From positions 1-38,961 of the forward strand of contig CAYSMC010000025.1 of the NCBI GenBank assembly GCA_964432115.1: 38,961 nucleotides of DNA, written 5' to 3'. The translations under genes and the position numbers were made by a program. The notes under the pieces were generated by a model. That model was not told where the DNA came from and ran no database searches. It worked only from the letters and a program-made list of their open reading frames with translations. Shown in pieces: positions 25,300-33,582 of the stretch. The number at the start of each line of letters is the position of its first letter. Position 1 is the stretch's first letter. Origin of the DNA: JAAZKO01 sp964432115. GTDB taxonomy: Bacteria; Patescibacteriota; Microgenomatia; UBA1400; PJMF01.

Positions 25300-26439
25300 A
25301 TGAAAATTACCGCACTACAAGAAAATCTAAAACAAGAGTTGGATTATTTACAAAAAGTGATACCAAATAGACCGCAATTACCGATTTTGTCTTCAATTTT
25401 TTTAAAAACAGAAAATAATAAATTACTTCTAGCAGCAACAGATTTATATTTAGGGATAAGATCTAATTTAGTAGTTGAAGTAAAAGAGAAAGGATCCTTA
25501 GTGGTCGATGGAGATACTTTTCGTAGTTTAATCTCATCTCTTTCTCCTGGAAAAATTGATTTAGAATTGTCAGAATCAGTTTTAAAAATTAGTCAAGGCA
25601 AAACAAAAATTAAGCTTAGTTGTCAATCTGCTGAAGAATATCCTAAATTTCCCAAAGTAACAGGTAATAATTTTAATTTAAAAGTTGCAGACTTAGAGCA
25701 AATCCAAAACCTAGTAGTTTTTGCATCAAGCAATGATCAAACTAGACCAGTATTGACATCTTTGTTAATGGAATTTTCTAGTAAGGGTTTAAAAGTTGTA
25801 GGTACCGACGGTTTTCGCTTAGCTAGTGCAGTATTTAATCAATTAAAATTTTCTTTTGATCAAAAACTCCTGGTTCCAGCCAAAGCCATTACTGAATTAT
25901 TAAGAATTGCTAAGCAGTCTCAAACAGAAGATGTTGAAGTGGTAGTGGCCAATGAGCTTAAACAGCTTTTATTTAAGATTAATAGTGTTGATTTTTTTGT
26001 TAGGTTAATCGAGGGAGATTACCCACCCTACCAAAAAATTGTTCCGCCAAATTTTAAGCTAGCGGTCGAAATAGATAGTGACGAATTATTAAACCAATTG
26101 AAAAGAGCTCAAATTTTTGCTAGAGAAACATCCAACATTGTTTGTTTATCTTTTAAGAAACAAGATCAAAGTAATTTTTTAGTAATTAAAGCAATTTCCC
26201 CAAGCTATGGAGAGTATCTCGGAGAGATTTTGGTTGAATTAGAAACAGAACTCAGTCAAGAGGAGATTGCCAATTTACAGATCGCTTTCAACGCTCTTTA
26301 TTTGATCGAGTTTATTAATGCCGTTGATTCAGAAAAAATCTCCATGTCAATTAATGAGAGTTTAAAACCAGCTCGATTTACTAGTTTAAAAAATAAAAAC
26401 TATTTTTACATCAGTATGCCTTTTAGAGTAAACGAATAG
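25300..26439 (+). CDS. dnaN: DNA polymerase III beta subunit (sliding clamp)
   Basis: 379 residues, the usual length. The N-terminus (M-K-I-T, L-Q-K-V-I, R-P-Q-L-P-I-L-S-S-I-F-L) and the middle segment A-T-D-G-F-R-L-A-like (G-T-D-G-F-R-L-A-S-A) are clamp signatures, as is the final S-M-P-F-R-V. Three similar domains form a ring dimer that tethers DNA polymerase to DNA. Its place right after the origin is the usual bacterial order. The start is fixed by the conserved N-terminus. Confidence 0.96.
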   Translation: MKITALQENLKQELDYLQKVIPNRPQLPILSSIFLKTENNKLLLAATDLYLGIRSNLVVEVKEKGSLVVDGDTFRSLISSLSPGKIDLELSESVLKISQGKTKIKLSCQSAEEYPKFPKVTGNNFNLKVADLEQIQNLVVFASSNDQTRPVLTSLLMEFSSKGLKVVGTDGFRLASAVFNQLKFSFDQKLLVPAKAITELLRIAKQSQTEDVEVVVANELKQLLFKINSVDFFVRLIEGDYPPYQKIVPPNFKLAVEIDSDELLNQLKRAQIFARETSNIVCLSFKKQDQSNFLVIKAISPSYGEYLGEILVELETELSQEEIANLQIAFNALYLIEFINAVDSEKISMSINESLKPARFTSLKNKNYFYISMPFRVNE

Positions 26440-26446
26440 CTTGTGT

Positions 26447-26452
26447 TATAAT
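26447..26452 (+). promoter_or_regulatory. Extended -10 box (TGT-TATAAT) for rpmH, leaderless type
   Basis: TATAAT is preceded by TGT (extended -10) and followed by 8 nt before the ATG. The L34 start is fixed by its conserved N-terminus, so the leader can be only about 0-2 nt. Confidence 0.7.
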
Positions 26453-26460
26453 TACGCCTT

Positions 26461-26607
26461 ATGAAAAGAACTTGGAATCCTAAGAAAAAAAAACGCCTCA
26501 GAATGCATGGTTTTTTGGCAAGAATGTCTAGTTTGGAAGGTAGAAAAGTGCTGGCCAAACGTAGAGCTAAGAAAAGAAAAAAACTAACCGTTGTTAAAAA
26601 AGGCTAA
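26461..26607 (+). CDS. rpmH: 50S ribosomal protein L34
   Basis: 48 residues, a normal size for bL34. It starts M-K-R-T-W-N-P-K-K-K-K-R-L-R-M-H-G-F and includes L-E-G-R-K-V-L-A-K-R-R-A-K, the family core, with a lysine-rich end. It binds 23S rRNA in the large subunit. Gene order dnaN-rpmH-rnpA-yidD-yidC is the classical origin cluster. Its own TATAAT lies right before the start codon. Confidence 0.95.
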   Translation: MKRTWNPKKKKRLRMHGFLARMSSLEGRKVLAKRRAKKRKKLTVVKKG

Positions 26608-26627
26608 ATTTTTATTATTTTTTAGAG

Positions 26628-26633
26628 TAAAAT
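26628..26633 (+). promoter_or_regulatory. -10 box (TAAAAT) for rnpA, leaderless type
   Basis: TAAAAT is followed by 7 nt and the rnpA ATG, in the 33-nt gap after rpmH. No Shine-Dalgarno sequence is present. Confidence 0.55.
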
Positions 26634-26640
26634 TGATTTA

Positions 26641-27012
26641 ATGTTGGCAAAGAAAAACCGCCTTAACTTGTCTGTAAGAAAAAATAGCCAATTGTTTGAG
26701 TCAAGCAAACGTCTAACTACCGACAATTTACTTTTTTATTATCGATCAAATCAGTTATGGTTGAGAATTTCAGTTATAGCTCCAACTCGGCTATTTGCTA
26801 AGGCTTATCAGCGCAATAAAAATAGACGGTTAATTTATAATTTGATTAATGAAATTAGAAAAGATTTTCAAAAAACCCAGCAACAAGACTTGTATAATAA
26901 AAACATAGATGTCGTTGTTGTTTATAAAAAAATTGGCGCAACAGCAGCAACGATTAAAGGAGAATTGCTCACTTTTTTTAAAAAAATATCTAAGCATCAT
27001 GAAACTTTATAA
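26641..27012 (+). CDS. rnpA: Ribonuclease P protein component
   Basis: 123 residues. It begins M-L-A-K-K-N-R-L, typical of RnpA, and has the RNR-type signature K-A-Y-Q-R-N-K-N-R-R-L-I-Y-N-L-I-N-E near residues 59-76. It is basic overall. The protein helps the RNase P RNA cut 5' leaders from pre-tRNAs. The sequence is more diverged than in well-studied bacteria but the length and neighbours agree. Its end overlaps the yidD start by 14 nt in another frame. Confidence 0.9.
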   Translation: MLAKKNRLNLSVRKNSQLFESSKRLTTDNLLFYYRSNQLWLRISVIAPTRLFAKAYQRNKNRRLIYNLINEIRKDFQKTQQQDLYNKNIDVVVVYKKIGATAATIKGELLTFFKKISKHHETL

Positions 27013-27181
27013 ATTATTAAGCACCATTCGCCATAACATTATGTATAGTGTTTTTGGTTATTCTCCAGTTTGCTATCAGAACCCAAGCTGTGGTCGGTAT
27101 ACCGTTATGGAAATTGAAAAGAATGGTACAATTATCGGGTTAGCGAAAGGTATTTGGCGAGCATTGCATTGTCACCAATAA
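26999..27181 (+). CDS. yidD: Membrane protein insertion efficiency factor YidD
   Basis: 60 residues from the ATG at 26999; this start aligns with the family N-terminus and overlaps the rnpA end by 14 nt. The cysteine motif C-Y-Q-N-P-S-C-G-R-Y and the following K-G-I-W-R-A-L-H-C-H fit YidD, although the usual C-terminal tail after R-C-H-P is missing, so the protein is short (usual about 70-85). YidD is a small inner-membrane-associated protein thought to help YidC. It lies between rnpA and yidC, as in most bacteria. Confidence 0.88.
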   Translation: MKLYKLLSTIRHNIMYSVFGYSPVCYQNPSCGRYTVMEIEKNGTIIGLAKGIWRALHCHQ

Positions 27182-27188
27182 TATAGTT

Positions 27189-28205
27189 ATGGAATTCTTA
27201 ATTACTTTTTTTAGCGAAGTCTTATTATTTTTAAATGGTGCGCTTGGTAGTGTTGGTTTAGCATTAATTGTGTTTACCATTGTTATTCGTCTTTTGATTT
27301 TACCTCTTACCCTACCTAGTATTAAATCAAGTCAAAAAATTAAAAAACTTCAACCAGAACTCAAAAAGATTAAAGAAAAATATAAAGATGATAAACAAGG
27401 CTATGCTCTAGCCCAGTCACAACTTTACAAAAGTTATAACATTAATCCTCTAGCCGGTTGTTTACCGCAGATTATTCAGCTTTTAATTTTAATTGTTTTG
27501 TATCGAGCTATCATTCGCCTATTTGACCAATCAACTGGTCTAAACTTTAGTTTTTTGTGGGCCGATCTTAGTCAGCCGGATAAAAAATATATTTTTCCTA
27601 TTTTGGCTGCGCTGAGTCAATTTATTTTATCGTTAATGATTTCTCCAGCTACCCAAACTCGAGACGTGGTACCTAACAAAACCCAAAGTGACCTGTTAAA
27701 AAAAGCCAATGAAAAAGAAGAAGATATTGCAGAAATGGCTTCTACCATGCAACAACAAATGATGTTTATGATGCCAATTATGACCGGCGTCATCGCTTTA
27801 AGATTACCCTCTGGATTAGCTTTATATTGGATTATGGGAACATTGTTTAGCATTGTTACTCAATATTTTGTTTCTGGACTTGGTGGCATTGCGGTTTTTT
27901 GGAACAATCAAATTGCTAAAAAGGGTTATTTTGGTGCTAAACTTTTACCAGAAGAACAAGGACAAAACTTGTTACTTAAAGAAGCAAAAAGCGAAAAAAT
28001 AATTAAAGAATCATTATTTAAAAAATCCCTAAAAAAACCAAAACTAACTGAAGAAACCAATCAGTTAGCTCAGCTTTTAGCTCAAAAAGGTGGTAGCACT
28101 GAGGCTTTGCCCGCCAAAAATACTAGAGCTACAAAAGTTAATTCTCAAAAAAAGATTAAAAAAAATCGACAAAGAAAAAAACGCGCCAAAAAAATGCGCT
28201 CCTAA
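27189..28205 (+). CDS. yidC: Membrane protein insertase YidC/Oxa1
   Basis: 338 residues, the short type without the large periplasmic domain. Membrane helices are at about 4-35, 92-118 (with N-P-L-A-G-C-L-P-Q-I-I-Q before it), 136-155 and 192-235. The conserved arginine lies in V-I-R-L-L-I-L-P-L-T, at the cytoplasmic half of the first core helix. The C-terminal about 95 residues are lysine-rich and likely contact ribosomes. YidC inserts proteins such as small pilins into the membrane. It lies 7 nt after yidD and its stop codon overlaps the jag ribosome binding site. Confidence 0.94.
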   Translation: MEFLITFFSEVLLFLNGALGSVGLALIVFTIVIRLLILPLTLPSIKSSQKIKKLQPELKKIKEKYKDDKQGYALAQSQLYKSYNINPLAGCLPQIIQLLILIVLYRAIIRLFDQSTGLNFSFLWADLSQPDKKYIFPILAALSQFILSLMISPATQTRDVVPNKTQSDLLKKANEKEEDIAEMASTMQQQMMFMMPIMTGVIALRLPSGLALYWIMGTLFSIVTQYFVSGLGGIAVFWNNQIAKKGYFGAKLLPEEQGQNLLLKEAKSEKIIKESLFKKSLKKPKLTEETNQLAQLLAQKGGSTEALPAKNTRATKVNSQKKIKKNRQRKKRAKKMRS

Positions 28206-28215
28206 GGATGTCTAT

Positions 28216-28677
28216 ATGAAAATCGAAGAATACGTTAGCAAATTAATTGAGTACCTTAAATTTGAGGGTGAAATTGAAATTAAAGTTGAAGAAGATGACG
28301 AAAAAGTTCACATCAATATTCAGACCGACGAACAAGATATTGCCCTGCTAATTGGTAATAAAGGTGAAACTCTCGAAGCTATTGAGTTGTTAACTAAACT
28401 AAGTTTTAAAGATGACTACGAAGATAAACGCATTATTTTAGATATTAATCAATATAAATTGCGTCAAGAAGAACGTTTGCAAGAAAAAGCGATTAATTTG
28501 GCCAGACGAGTTTTAGAAACTGGTAGACCATATGAGTTTCGTTATTTAAATTCTTATGAGAGACACTTAGTGCATGAAGCTATCGCCAATGAAACTGATC
28601 TGAAAAATTTAACAACTCATTCGGAAGATAGGGATCTTGGTCGAGTTCTAATTATTGAATTGAAGGACAATTCTTAA
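28216..28677 (+). CDS. jag: KH-R3H RNA-binding protein (Jag/KhpB-like)
   Basis: 153 residues from ATG 28216, chosen because AAGGA (28204-28208) lies 7 nt upstream and because a longer reading would overlap yidC by over 100 nt. A KH domain (about 50-95) contains I-G-N-K-G-E-T-L, the G-x-x-G loop. The R3H-type domain follows (R-Y-L-N-S-Y-E-R-H-L-V-H-E-A-I, then T-T-H-S-E-D-R-D-L-G-R). The N-terminal Jag-N domain is missing. KhpB proteins bind many RNAs and affect cell elongation and division. Encoded right after yidC as usual. Confidence 0.9.
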   Translation: MKIEEYVSKLIEYLKFEGEIEIKVEEDDEKVHINIQTDEQDIALLIGNKGETLEAIELLTKLSFKDDYEDKRIILDINQYKLRQEERLQEKAINLARRVLETGRPYEFRYLNSYERHLVHEAIANETDLKNLTTHSEDRDLGRVLIIELKDNS

Positions 28678-28728
28678 GCTTGCAAAAATAATGCGTTGAT
28701 TATGCGTTAATAATTTATTTTTTCGACT

Positions 28729-29157
28729 ATGTTACAAAAAATCAAAGTTTATACTGATGGTGGATCAAGGGGCAACCCCGGGTTGGCTGGTGCAGGTGTT
28801 TACATGGAAGATCAGTCTGGCCAAGAATTTTATCGAGAATTAAAATTTTTAGGAACAAAAACTAACAACGAAGCGGAATATTTGGCGTTTTTAATGGCGA
28901 TTGATTATTTAATGCGCTTTGAACTGAAAAATCCTGGATTAATTAAAAGTGTAGAATTTTTTTTAGATTCAAAACTAGTAGTCGAACAAATTAATCGGCG
29001 CTGGAAAATTAAAAAGGCAGAATTGAGACAATTAGCTGACAGTTCGTGGAAAAATTTAAGTGCTCTGCCCTATCCGATTAGCGTTAACCATTTACTTAGA
29101 GAAAAAAATACAATAGCTGACCAATTAGCCAACGAGGCAATGGATCAAGCTTGTTAA
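28729..29157 (+). CDS. Ribonuclease HI family protein
   Basis: 142 residues. It has the RNase H fold with the catalytic acids: D10 in Y-T-D-G-G-S-R-G-N-P-G, E48 in N-N-E-A-E-Y, D80 in L-D-S-K-L-V-V-E-Q, and the last aspartate in I-A-D-Q-L-A-N. It removes RNA from RNA-DNA hybrids, for example after priming or transcription. The form R-R-W-K-I-K-K-A-E-L without the basic handle of the E. coli enzyme is the short type. It stands 51 nt after jag, with no ribosome binding site. Confidence 0.9.
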   Translation: MLQKIKVYTDGGSRGNPGLAGAGVYMEDQSGQEFYRELKFLGTKTNNEAEYLAFLMAIDYLMRFELKNPGLIKSVEFFLDSKLVVEQINRRWKIKKAELRQLADSSWKNLSALPYPISVNHLLREKNTIADQLANEAMDQAC

Positions 29158-29180
29158 TTGCCCTGGCTTTAATTTACAAT
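29151..29180 (+). promoter_or_regulatory. Promoter TTGTTA-18-TACAAT for the DUF4012 gene
   Basis: TTGTTA (29151-29156) and TACAAT (29175-29180) are separated by 18 nt. The GTG at 29189 is 8 nt and the ATG at 29192 is 11 nt downstream, so the mRNA is leaderless or nearly so. Confidence 0.55.
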
Positions 29181-29188
29181 GTCCTTTA

Positions 29189-32100
29189 GTGATGTTAGGC
29201 GAGAAACAATATTTAGCCAGTGAATTAATTGAAGAACAAGCTGTGGTTTTTTTATTAGTTGAAGAAGAAAATTTTTTTACTAGGCAATTAGTGACTTTTT
29301 TTCAAGACTGTGGCCTAGATGTCCAACCATTGTTATTGAGTGCTTTTGCGGATGCTAAACAAGCCCAAAAACAATATCAGAAGATCAAAAAAACTGAAAT
29401 TTATAAATTAGTGTTTGTTGGAGGTTTTAAAGATAATTTTTTGGATAAACCAGATTTTGTTTTACAAGTTGTGCAAGCTTTAGAAAAAACTTTCGCAGAA
29501 GAAACACGAGTTTTACCAATTTTATTTTTGTTAAACTATTCTAGTCCAGTGTTTCCAGTCAATTTTAAACTAAATCATTATGAGACATTTTGGTCTAGAC
29601 AAAACCTTTTTATTAATCGAATTTTAAAAAAATTTAGCACTGCACAGTTTTGTTTGTTGGAAGATTATATCGATTTAGAATTTGATTTGAGTTTGAAATT
29701 CAATTTATCTTTCAGTCTTTTTAAACAACAATTGCTTGTAGATAATCAAGGTGACTGTTTCTGGCAATCTCAAGAAGGCTTATTTCAAACTTTTAAAAAA
29801 ATATTTTTTCAAAGTAAGCCCGGTGAAAAATTTCTATTAAGAGGAAAGAAAACCTCCAGTACGGATTTTTTATTAAAGGCTCAGGATTTGTGTGGTCGAT
29901 ATTTTTTAGAAAATTTTAATATCTTAAAACTTTTTCCTAAAAACGATGATAAAAAACCGCTTTTAGTCGATTTTGTCAGAATCTATCAATCAAATGATTC
30001 AATAATAGATGTTTTAGATCAAAAAATTCGTCAACTTCCTCTTTCTTTAAACCCTCAATTTATTTTAAACAACAATGATCTCCAAGCTCTTAAAGAGCAA
30101 GAAAAGATTGTTGTTCTGCCATCTAAGACAGATTCTCTAAAAGAGTCGAAAAAACCGGAAACAGCTATAAATAAATCCCCAGATGATGAAGTAGCGTTGG
30201 GTACAAAAGCAAATAAACAAGCGTCATCTGCACAGGTAGTAAAAAAAGAAATTAAAAATGAAGATAAAAACCAGAAAAATATTGATAAATCAATCGATAT
30301 TGATAAAAAATTGCAAACAATTTTTCGCAGCGAACAAAAAGAAAGGCAAGACGAGCGTTTTAGCAAGAATCTCAAAGGAGCTCGCAAAATTGTCAAGAAA
30401 AGCAAATATCGTCGACTGTCTTTTTACTTTGGAATGTTTTTAGCTAGCGTAGGTTCGTTTGTTTTAATGTTGTTTCTGAATTTTTATATTACACAAAAAT
30501 TGTTTGAAAAAAATTTGTTAACAACTTTGCAACAAGCTGTTGAACATCCAGATTCGGCATCAACCATAATTTTAAATAATAAAAAATATTCATTTTTTAA
30601 GTGGCAGTTGCTTACTTACCAAAAGATATTTGGTGACGATTTTTTATCAACGCCTTATAATTATTGGCAAATCTTTGTTCACATTAACCAGGTTCAGGAA
30701 CTAGCAAAAGACTTGGAGAATCAGTTTTTTAATTTTTATCAAACAACTCTAGCAAGCGACAGCAATCCAATGGCTGAATGGTCTGATTTGTTATTGAAAA
30801 AAGAAAAAATTTATCAACAAAAACAAGAATTGAGCCACTTGTTAGATCAGCTCAATCCAGATATTTTGCCCGAAAAACAAGCTAGTATTTTAGCTCAATA
30901 TAAAACTCAATTACTAAAAGAAATTAGAATAGAGCAACGCGCTATGGTGTTTGCAGAAGCTTTTAGCGAGTTGTTGTTAAGCCCAGCAAGAACCAGCATT
31001 GTTGTTTTAATTCAAGATAGCAATGAACTCCGTTCTAGCGGAGGCTTTTTGAGTTCTTTAGCTACTTTAAGTTTTGAAAACGGACAGTTACTAAATTGGC
31101 AAGTACACAATGTGGCAGATTTGGATCAAAGAGTCTATGGAGATAAAGAAATCAGTGAAGAATTAAAAAACTTATTGCTGACTGATAAGTTGTTGTTGAG
31201 AGATGCTAATTGGCCAGCGGATTTTACTGAGTCTGGTGCCAATATTTCTTGGTTCATCGAGCAAAGTTTAAGTTTAAAACCTGATTTAATTTTAAGCTTA
31301 AACAGCAAAGAGCTTTATGCTTTGCTCACTCCCCTCTTCCCCATTGCGATTAATAACATTGAATTAAATCAAAATAATTTTTTTGAAGAATTGTTGAGAC
31401 AGGAAAATTTAGATTTTAATGATCTCAATAAAGTGTTTTTTGATCGTTTATTAAAGGTGTCGCCAGCAGAGTTGATTTCTATTTTTAGGCAGTTGTTGTT
31501 AGCTTTAGAAAGTCGAGAGACTTTCTTATATACTGCTAACGCAGAATTGTCGACGGTGTTAAAAAACAATTTGTGGTCTGGTGAGCTATTAGATACTCCC
31601 TGTCCTAGTGATTTTGCGATGAATGATATTTGTTTTACTGATGGTATTTATCAATTAGAAAACAACGTTGGTTTAAATAAAATTAACCGTTTAATCACTC
31701 AAAAAATTGATCATAGTTTGGGAATTAGTGAAAATTTTATTCGTCATAAACGAGTGATTAATCTGGAAAATCATAGCAGACAGAATTTTTGGCCAGAAGG
31801 TGATTATCAAACTTATTTAAAATTTTATCTGCCCAAAACCGCTCGTTTAGAAAAAATTACTTTGAATGGCGAAGTTGTTAGTCAAGATACTTATCGCTGG
31901 TTTGAAGAACAAGATCGACGAGTTTTGGCTTATAGGCTAGTGGTGCCTTTGTTGTCTAGTAGCACTTTAGAATTGGTATATTTGGTTCCTCACGAATTGA
32001 AAGCTCCATTTTCTTATGTCTTTTTAGATCAAAAACAGCCTGGCATTTTTAATAAAGAAACGCAATACAAAGTTTTATTTAGTGAAGTTTTTCAACCAAA

Positions 32101-32191
32101 TCTGATTGCACCTCAAGCTAATTACGAAAATAAAGTTATAGAATTTAATAACACCAATCAAGATAATTTTTTGTTTGCAGTAGCCTTTTAG
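29189..32191 (+). CDS. DUF4012 domain-containing membrane protein
   Basis: 1000 residues; start GTG 29189 or ATG one codon later. Residues 15 to about 250 look like a Rossmann-type fold resembling extended SDR/epimerase proteins (V-V-F-L-L-V-E-E-E-N-F-F-T-R-Q-L-V-T-F-F-type start), but the G-x-x-G-x-x-G motif is absent. A charged linker (about 300-400) precedes a single membrane helix at about 408-432. The extracellular part contains DUF4012 (about 595-720): I-Q-D-S-N-E-L-R-S-S-G-G-F-L-S-S. DUF4012 proteins occur in actinobacteria and Patescibacteria, often near polysaccharide or envelope genes; their function is unknown. A terminator hairpin follows directly. Confidence 0.82.
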   Translation: MMLGEKQYLASELIEEQAVVFLLVEEENFFTRQLVTFFQDCGLDVQPLLLSAFADAKQAQKQYQKIKKTEIYKLVFVGGFKDNFLDKPDFVLQVVQALEKTFAEETRVLPILFLLNYSSPVFPVNFKLNHYETFWSRQNLFINRILKKFSTAQFCLLEDYIDLEFDLSLKFNLSFSLFKQQLLVDNQGDCFWQSQEGLFQTFKKIFFQSKPGEKFLLRGKKTSSTDFLLKAQDLCGRYFLENFNILKLFPKNDDKKPLLVDFVRIYQSNDSIIDVLDQKIRQLPLSLNPQFILNNNDLQALKEQEKIVVLPSKTDSLKESKKPETAINKSPDDEVALGTKANKQASSAQVVKKEIKNEDKNQKNIDKSIDIDKKLQTIFRSEQKERQDERFSKNLKGARKIVKKSKYRRLSFYFGMFLASVGSFVLMLFLNFYITQKLFEKNLLTTLQQAVEHPDSASTIILNNKKYSFFKWQLLTYQKIFGDDFLSTPYNYWQIFVHINQVQELAKDLENQFFNFYQTTLASDSNPMAEWSDLLLKKEKIYQQKQELSHLLDQLNPDILPEKQASILAQYKTQLLKEIRIEQRAMVFAEAFSELLLSPARTSIVVLIQDSNELRSSGGFLSSLATLSFENGQLLNWQVHNVADLDQRVYGDKEISEELKNLLLTDKLLLRDANWPADFTESGANISWFIEQSLSLKPDLILSLNSKELYALLTPLFPIAINNIELNQNNFFEELLRQENLDFNDLNKVFFDRLLKVSPAELISIFRQLLLALESRETFLYTANAELSTVLKNNLWSGELLDTPCPSDFAMNDICFTDGIYQLENNVGLNKINRLITQKIDHSLGISENFIRHKRVINLENHSRQNFWPEGDYQTYLKFYLPKTARLEKITLNGEVVSQDTYRWFEEQDRRVLAYRLVVPLLSSSTLELVYLVPHELKAPFSYVFLDQKQPGIFNKETQYKVLFSEVFQPNLIAPQANYENKVIEFNNTNQDNFLFAVAF

Positions 32192-32216
32192 TTTCACGTG
32201 TAAAAAGGCCTTTTTT
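32183..32216 (+). terminator. Rho-independent terminator after the DUF4012 gene
   Basis: GCCTTTT (32183-32189) pairs with AAAAGGC (32203-32209) around a 13-nt loop and is followed by C and six T. The left arm overlaps the last codons of the gene. Confidence 0.6.
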
Positions 32217-32341
32217 GATTAAATAGTTTGAATTATTAATCTTTTTTTAGTATTTTTTATTATTTTTTTTAATTTTGTTTGATTGCTTTCTTTCGCTATT
32301 TTTTTGCTTTTATTTTTTTAGAGATTCTCATGGCTTTGTGG
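32217..32341. other. T-rich non-coding spacer before rplY
   Basis: Together with the flanking sites this is a 214-nt gene-free gap. Its plus strand is mostly T, in runs of 7-9 T broken by short interruptions. I see no gene or RNA in it. Confidence 0.5.
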
Positions 32342-32371
32342 TAGAATAGATAACCGTTTCGAATTTCGAAA
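32342..32371 (+). promoter_or_regulatory. rplY promoter -10 (TAGAAT) with adjacent palindrome
   Basis: TAGAAT at 32342-32347 is a likely -10. TTTCGAA (32357-32363) and TTCGAAA (32365-32371) form a near-perfect 15-nt palindrome starting about 9 nt after it, so the palindrome is at the 5' end of a leader of roughly 50 nt. It could be an operator or a leader hairpin. AGGA at 32393-32396 serves as ribosome binding site. Confidence 0.45.
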
Positions 32372-32405
32372 GAAAAACTCTCGGAAATAGATAGGAATTT
32401 TATTT

Positions 32406-33134
32406 ATGACAAAAACAACTTTTAAAGTAGTGAAACGCTCAGAAGCAAAAGCCAAACACTTACGTCGTCAAGGCATTTTACCAGCTAATATTTATATTCC
32501 CAAAAAAGAATCAATAGCTTTGGAAATGGATCCCATTAACTTTGCCAAATTATATAAAGAGGTGGGCGAGACTGGCTTGATTTATTTAAATATTGAGGGA
32601 GAGAGCAAAGCAATTCCAGTTTTGATCGATCAGGTAGACATGGATTATTTGGGAAGTAATTTTGAACACGTAGTTTTTAGAGGAGTCAATTTGAAAGAAA
32701 AGATTACAGCTAATGTGCCTGTTGAGGTTGTTGGAGAATTTGATGTGCCTGAAGCAGTGCTAATTACTGTGCAGAATGAAGTCGAAGTTGAAGCTTTGCC
32801 GGCTGATTTGCCAGAGAAATTCGTTTTTGATGTTAGCAAATTAAAGATGATTGGAGACTCATTTACCATGGCTGATTTAGATTTTGATCAAGAAAAAGTA
32901 GAATTAGTTTTATCTGAAGAAGATGATCCACATGAAAGAGTTTTGGTGTCTGTTCAGGCTCAGGAGGAAGAAGAAGTTGAAGAAGTTGCTGAAGAATTGG
33001 CTGAACCAGAATTGGTCGGAGAAGAGGACGGGTCTGATAAGACTGATGCTACTCAAGAAGCAACTGGCGAAAAAACCACTAGTGACAAGCCCGCTGATGA
33101 AACCCCAGAATCAAGCAATCAAGAAAATACTTAA
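32406..33134 (+). CDS. rplY: 50S ribosomal protein L25 (TL5/Ctc type)
   Basis: 242 residues. The L25 domain (about 1-90) has R-R-Q-G-I-L-P-A-N-I-Y and I-P-V-L-I-D-Q-V-D-M-D. The TL5-type C-terminal domain (about 90-185) has V-P-V-E-V-V-G-E-F and the A-L-P-A-D-L-P-E-K-F segment. An acidic E/D-rich tail of about 55 residues follows. The protein binds 5S rRNA in the large subunit. It has its own promoter, a leader of about 50 nt and AGGA 9 nt before the start. It ends 1 nt from the convergent small membrane gene. Confidence 0.93.
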   Translation: MTKTTFKVVKRSEAKAKHLRRQGILPANIYIPKKESIALEMDPINFAKLYKEVGETGLIYLNIEGESKAIPVLIDQVDMDYLGSNFEHVVFRGVNLKEKITANVPVEVVGEFDVPEAVLITVQNEVEVEALPADLPEKFVFDVSKLKMIGDSFTMADLDFDQEKVELVLSEEDDPHERVLVSVQAQEEEEVEEVAEELAEPELVGEEDGSDKTDATQEATGEKTTSDKPADETPESSNQENT

Positions 33135-33135
33135 A

Positions 33136-33582
33136 TTAATTTGAGTAATTAGTTTCTGGCTGAGAATAATTAGGATCAAGTTCCCAAGCTTGATCGAATT
33201 TTTCTTGAGCTAAACTCAGATCTTCAAGTTCGAGTATTTTTCCCAAATTAAATAAAACATCACGGTTATATTGTTGTTGTGTTGCTAGCGATGAATAGAA
33301 CTTTTTCAATTCTGCTAATTCTGTTTGTTCTAGAGCAAGCAGAATTTCACCGGGGTTTTGGCTAAGAGCTGCTTTTAATTCAACTGCAGGATGCATGTGT
33401 TTTTGCCAAAGTTTCCAATTAATTAAACAAAGCATGAGTAAAACCACCAATAGCAGGGGAGTTAATTCTTGTTTTTCTTTAACTTTAAGTAATAAATATT
33501 GAATGCTAAATAATACAAGTTTGCTTAAAAGTTTAATTAACAAAAATAATAATAAAATAAAATTAACGATTTTATTTAACAT
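33136..33582 (-). CDS. Small membrane protein with TPR-like tail, co-transcribed with valS
   Basis: 148 residues from ATG 33582 (a GTG at 33591 would add three). Family not recognised. Two hydrophobic stretches (about 2-30 and 42-59) are rich in leucine. The C-terminal part (about 65-148) contains helices and a motif V-L-F-N-L-G-K-I-L-E-L-E-D-L-S-L-A-Q-E-K like a single TPR hairpin, followed by F-D-Q-A-W-E-L-D-P-N-Y. The start overlaps the end of valS by 7 nt, which suggests translational coupling. A role in assembling a membrane complex is possible but unproven. Confidence 0.68.
   Translation of the reverse strand: MLNKIVNFILLLFLLIKLLSKLVLFSIQYLLLKVKEKQELTPLLLVVLLMLCLINWKLWQKHMHPAVELKAALSQNPGEILLALEQTELAELKKFYSSLATQQQYNRDVLFNLGKILELEDLSLAQEKFDQAWELDPNYSQPETNYSN

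Noticed and set aside
28090..28215. Longer start for jag within yidC
   Set aside because: It would overlap yidC by over 100 nt, adds a basic non-conserved stretch, and the ATG at 28216 has a good ribosome binding site.
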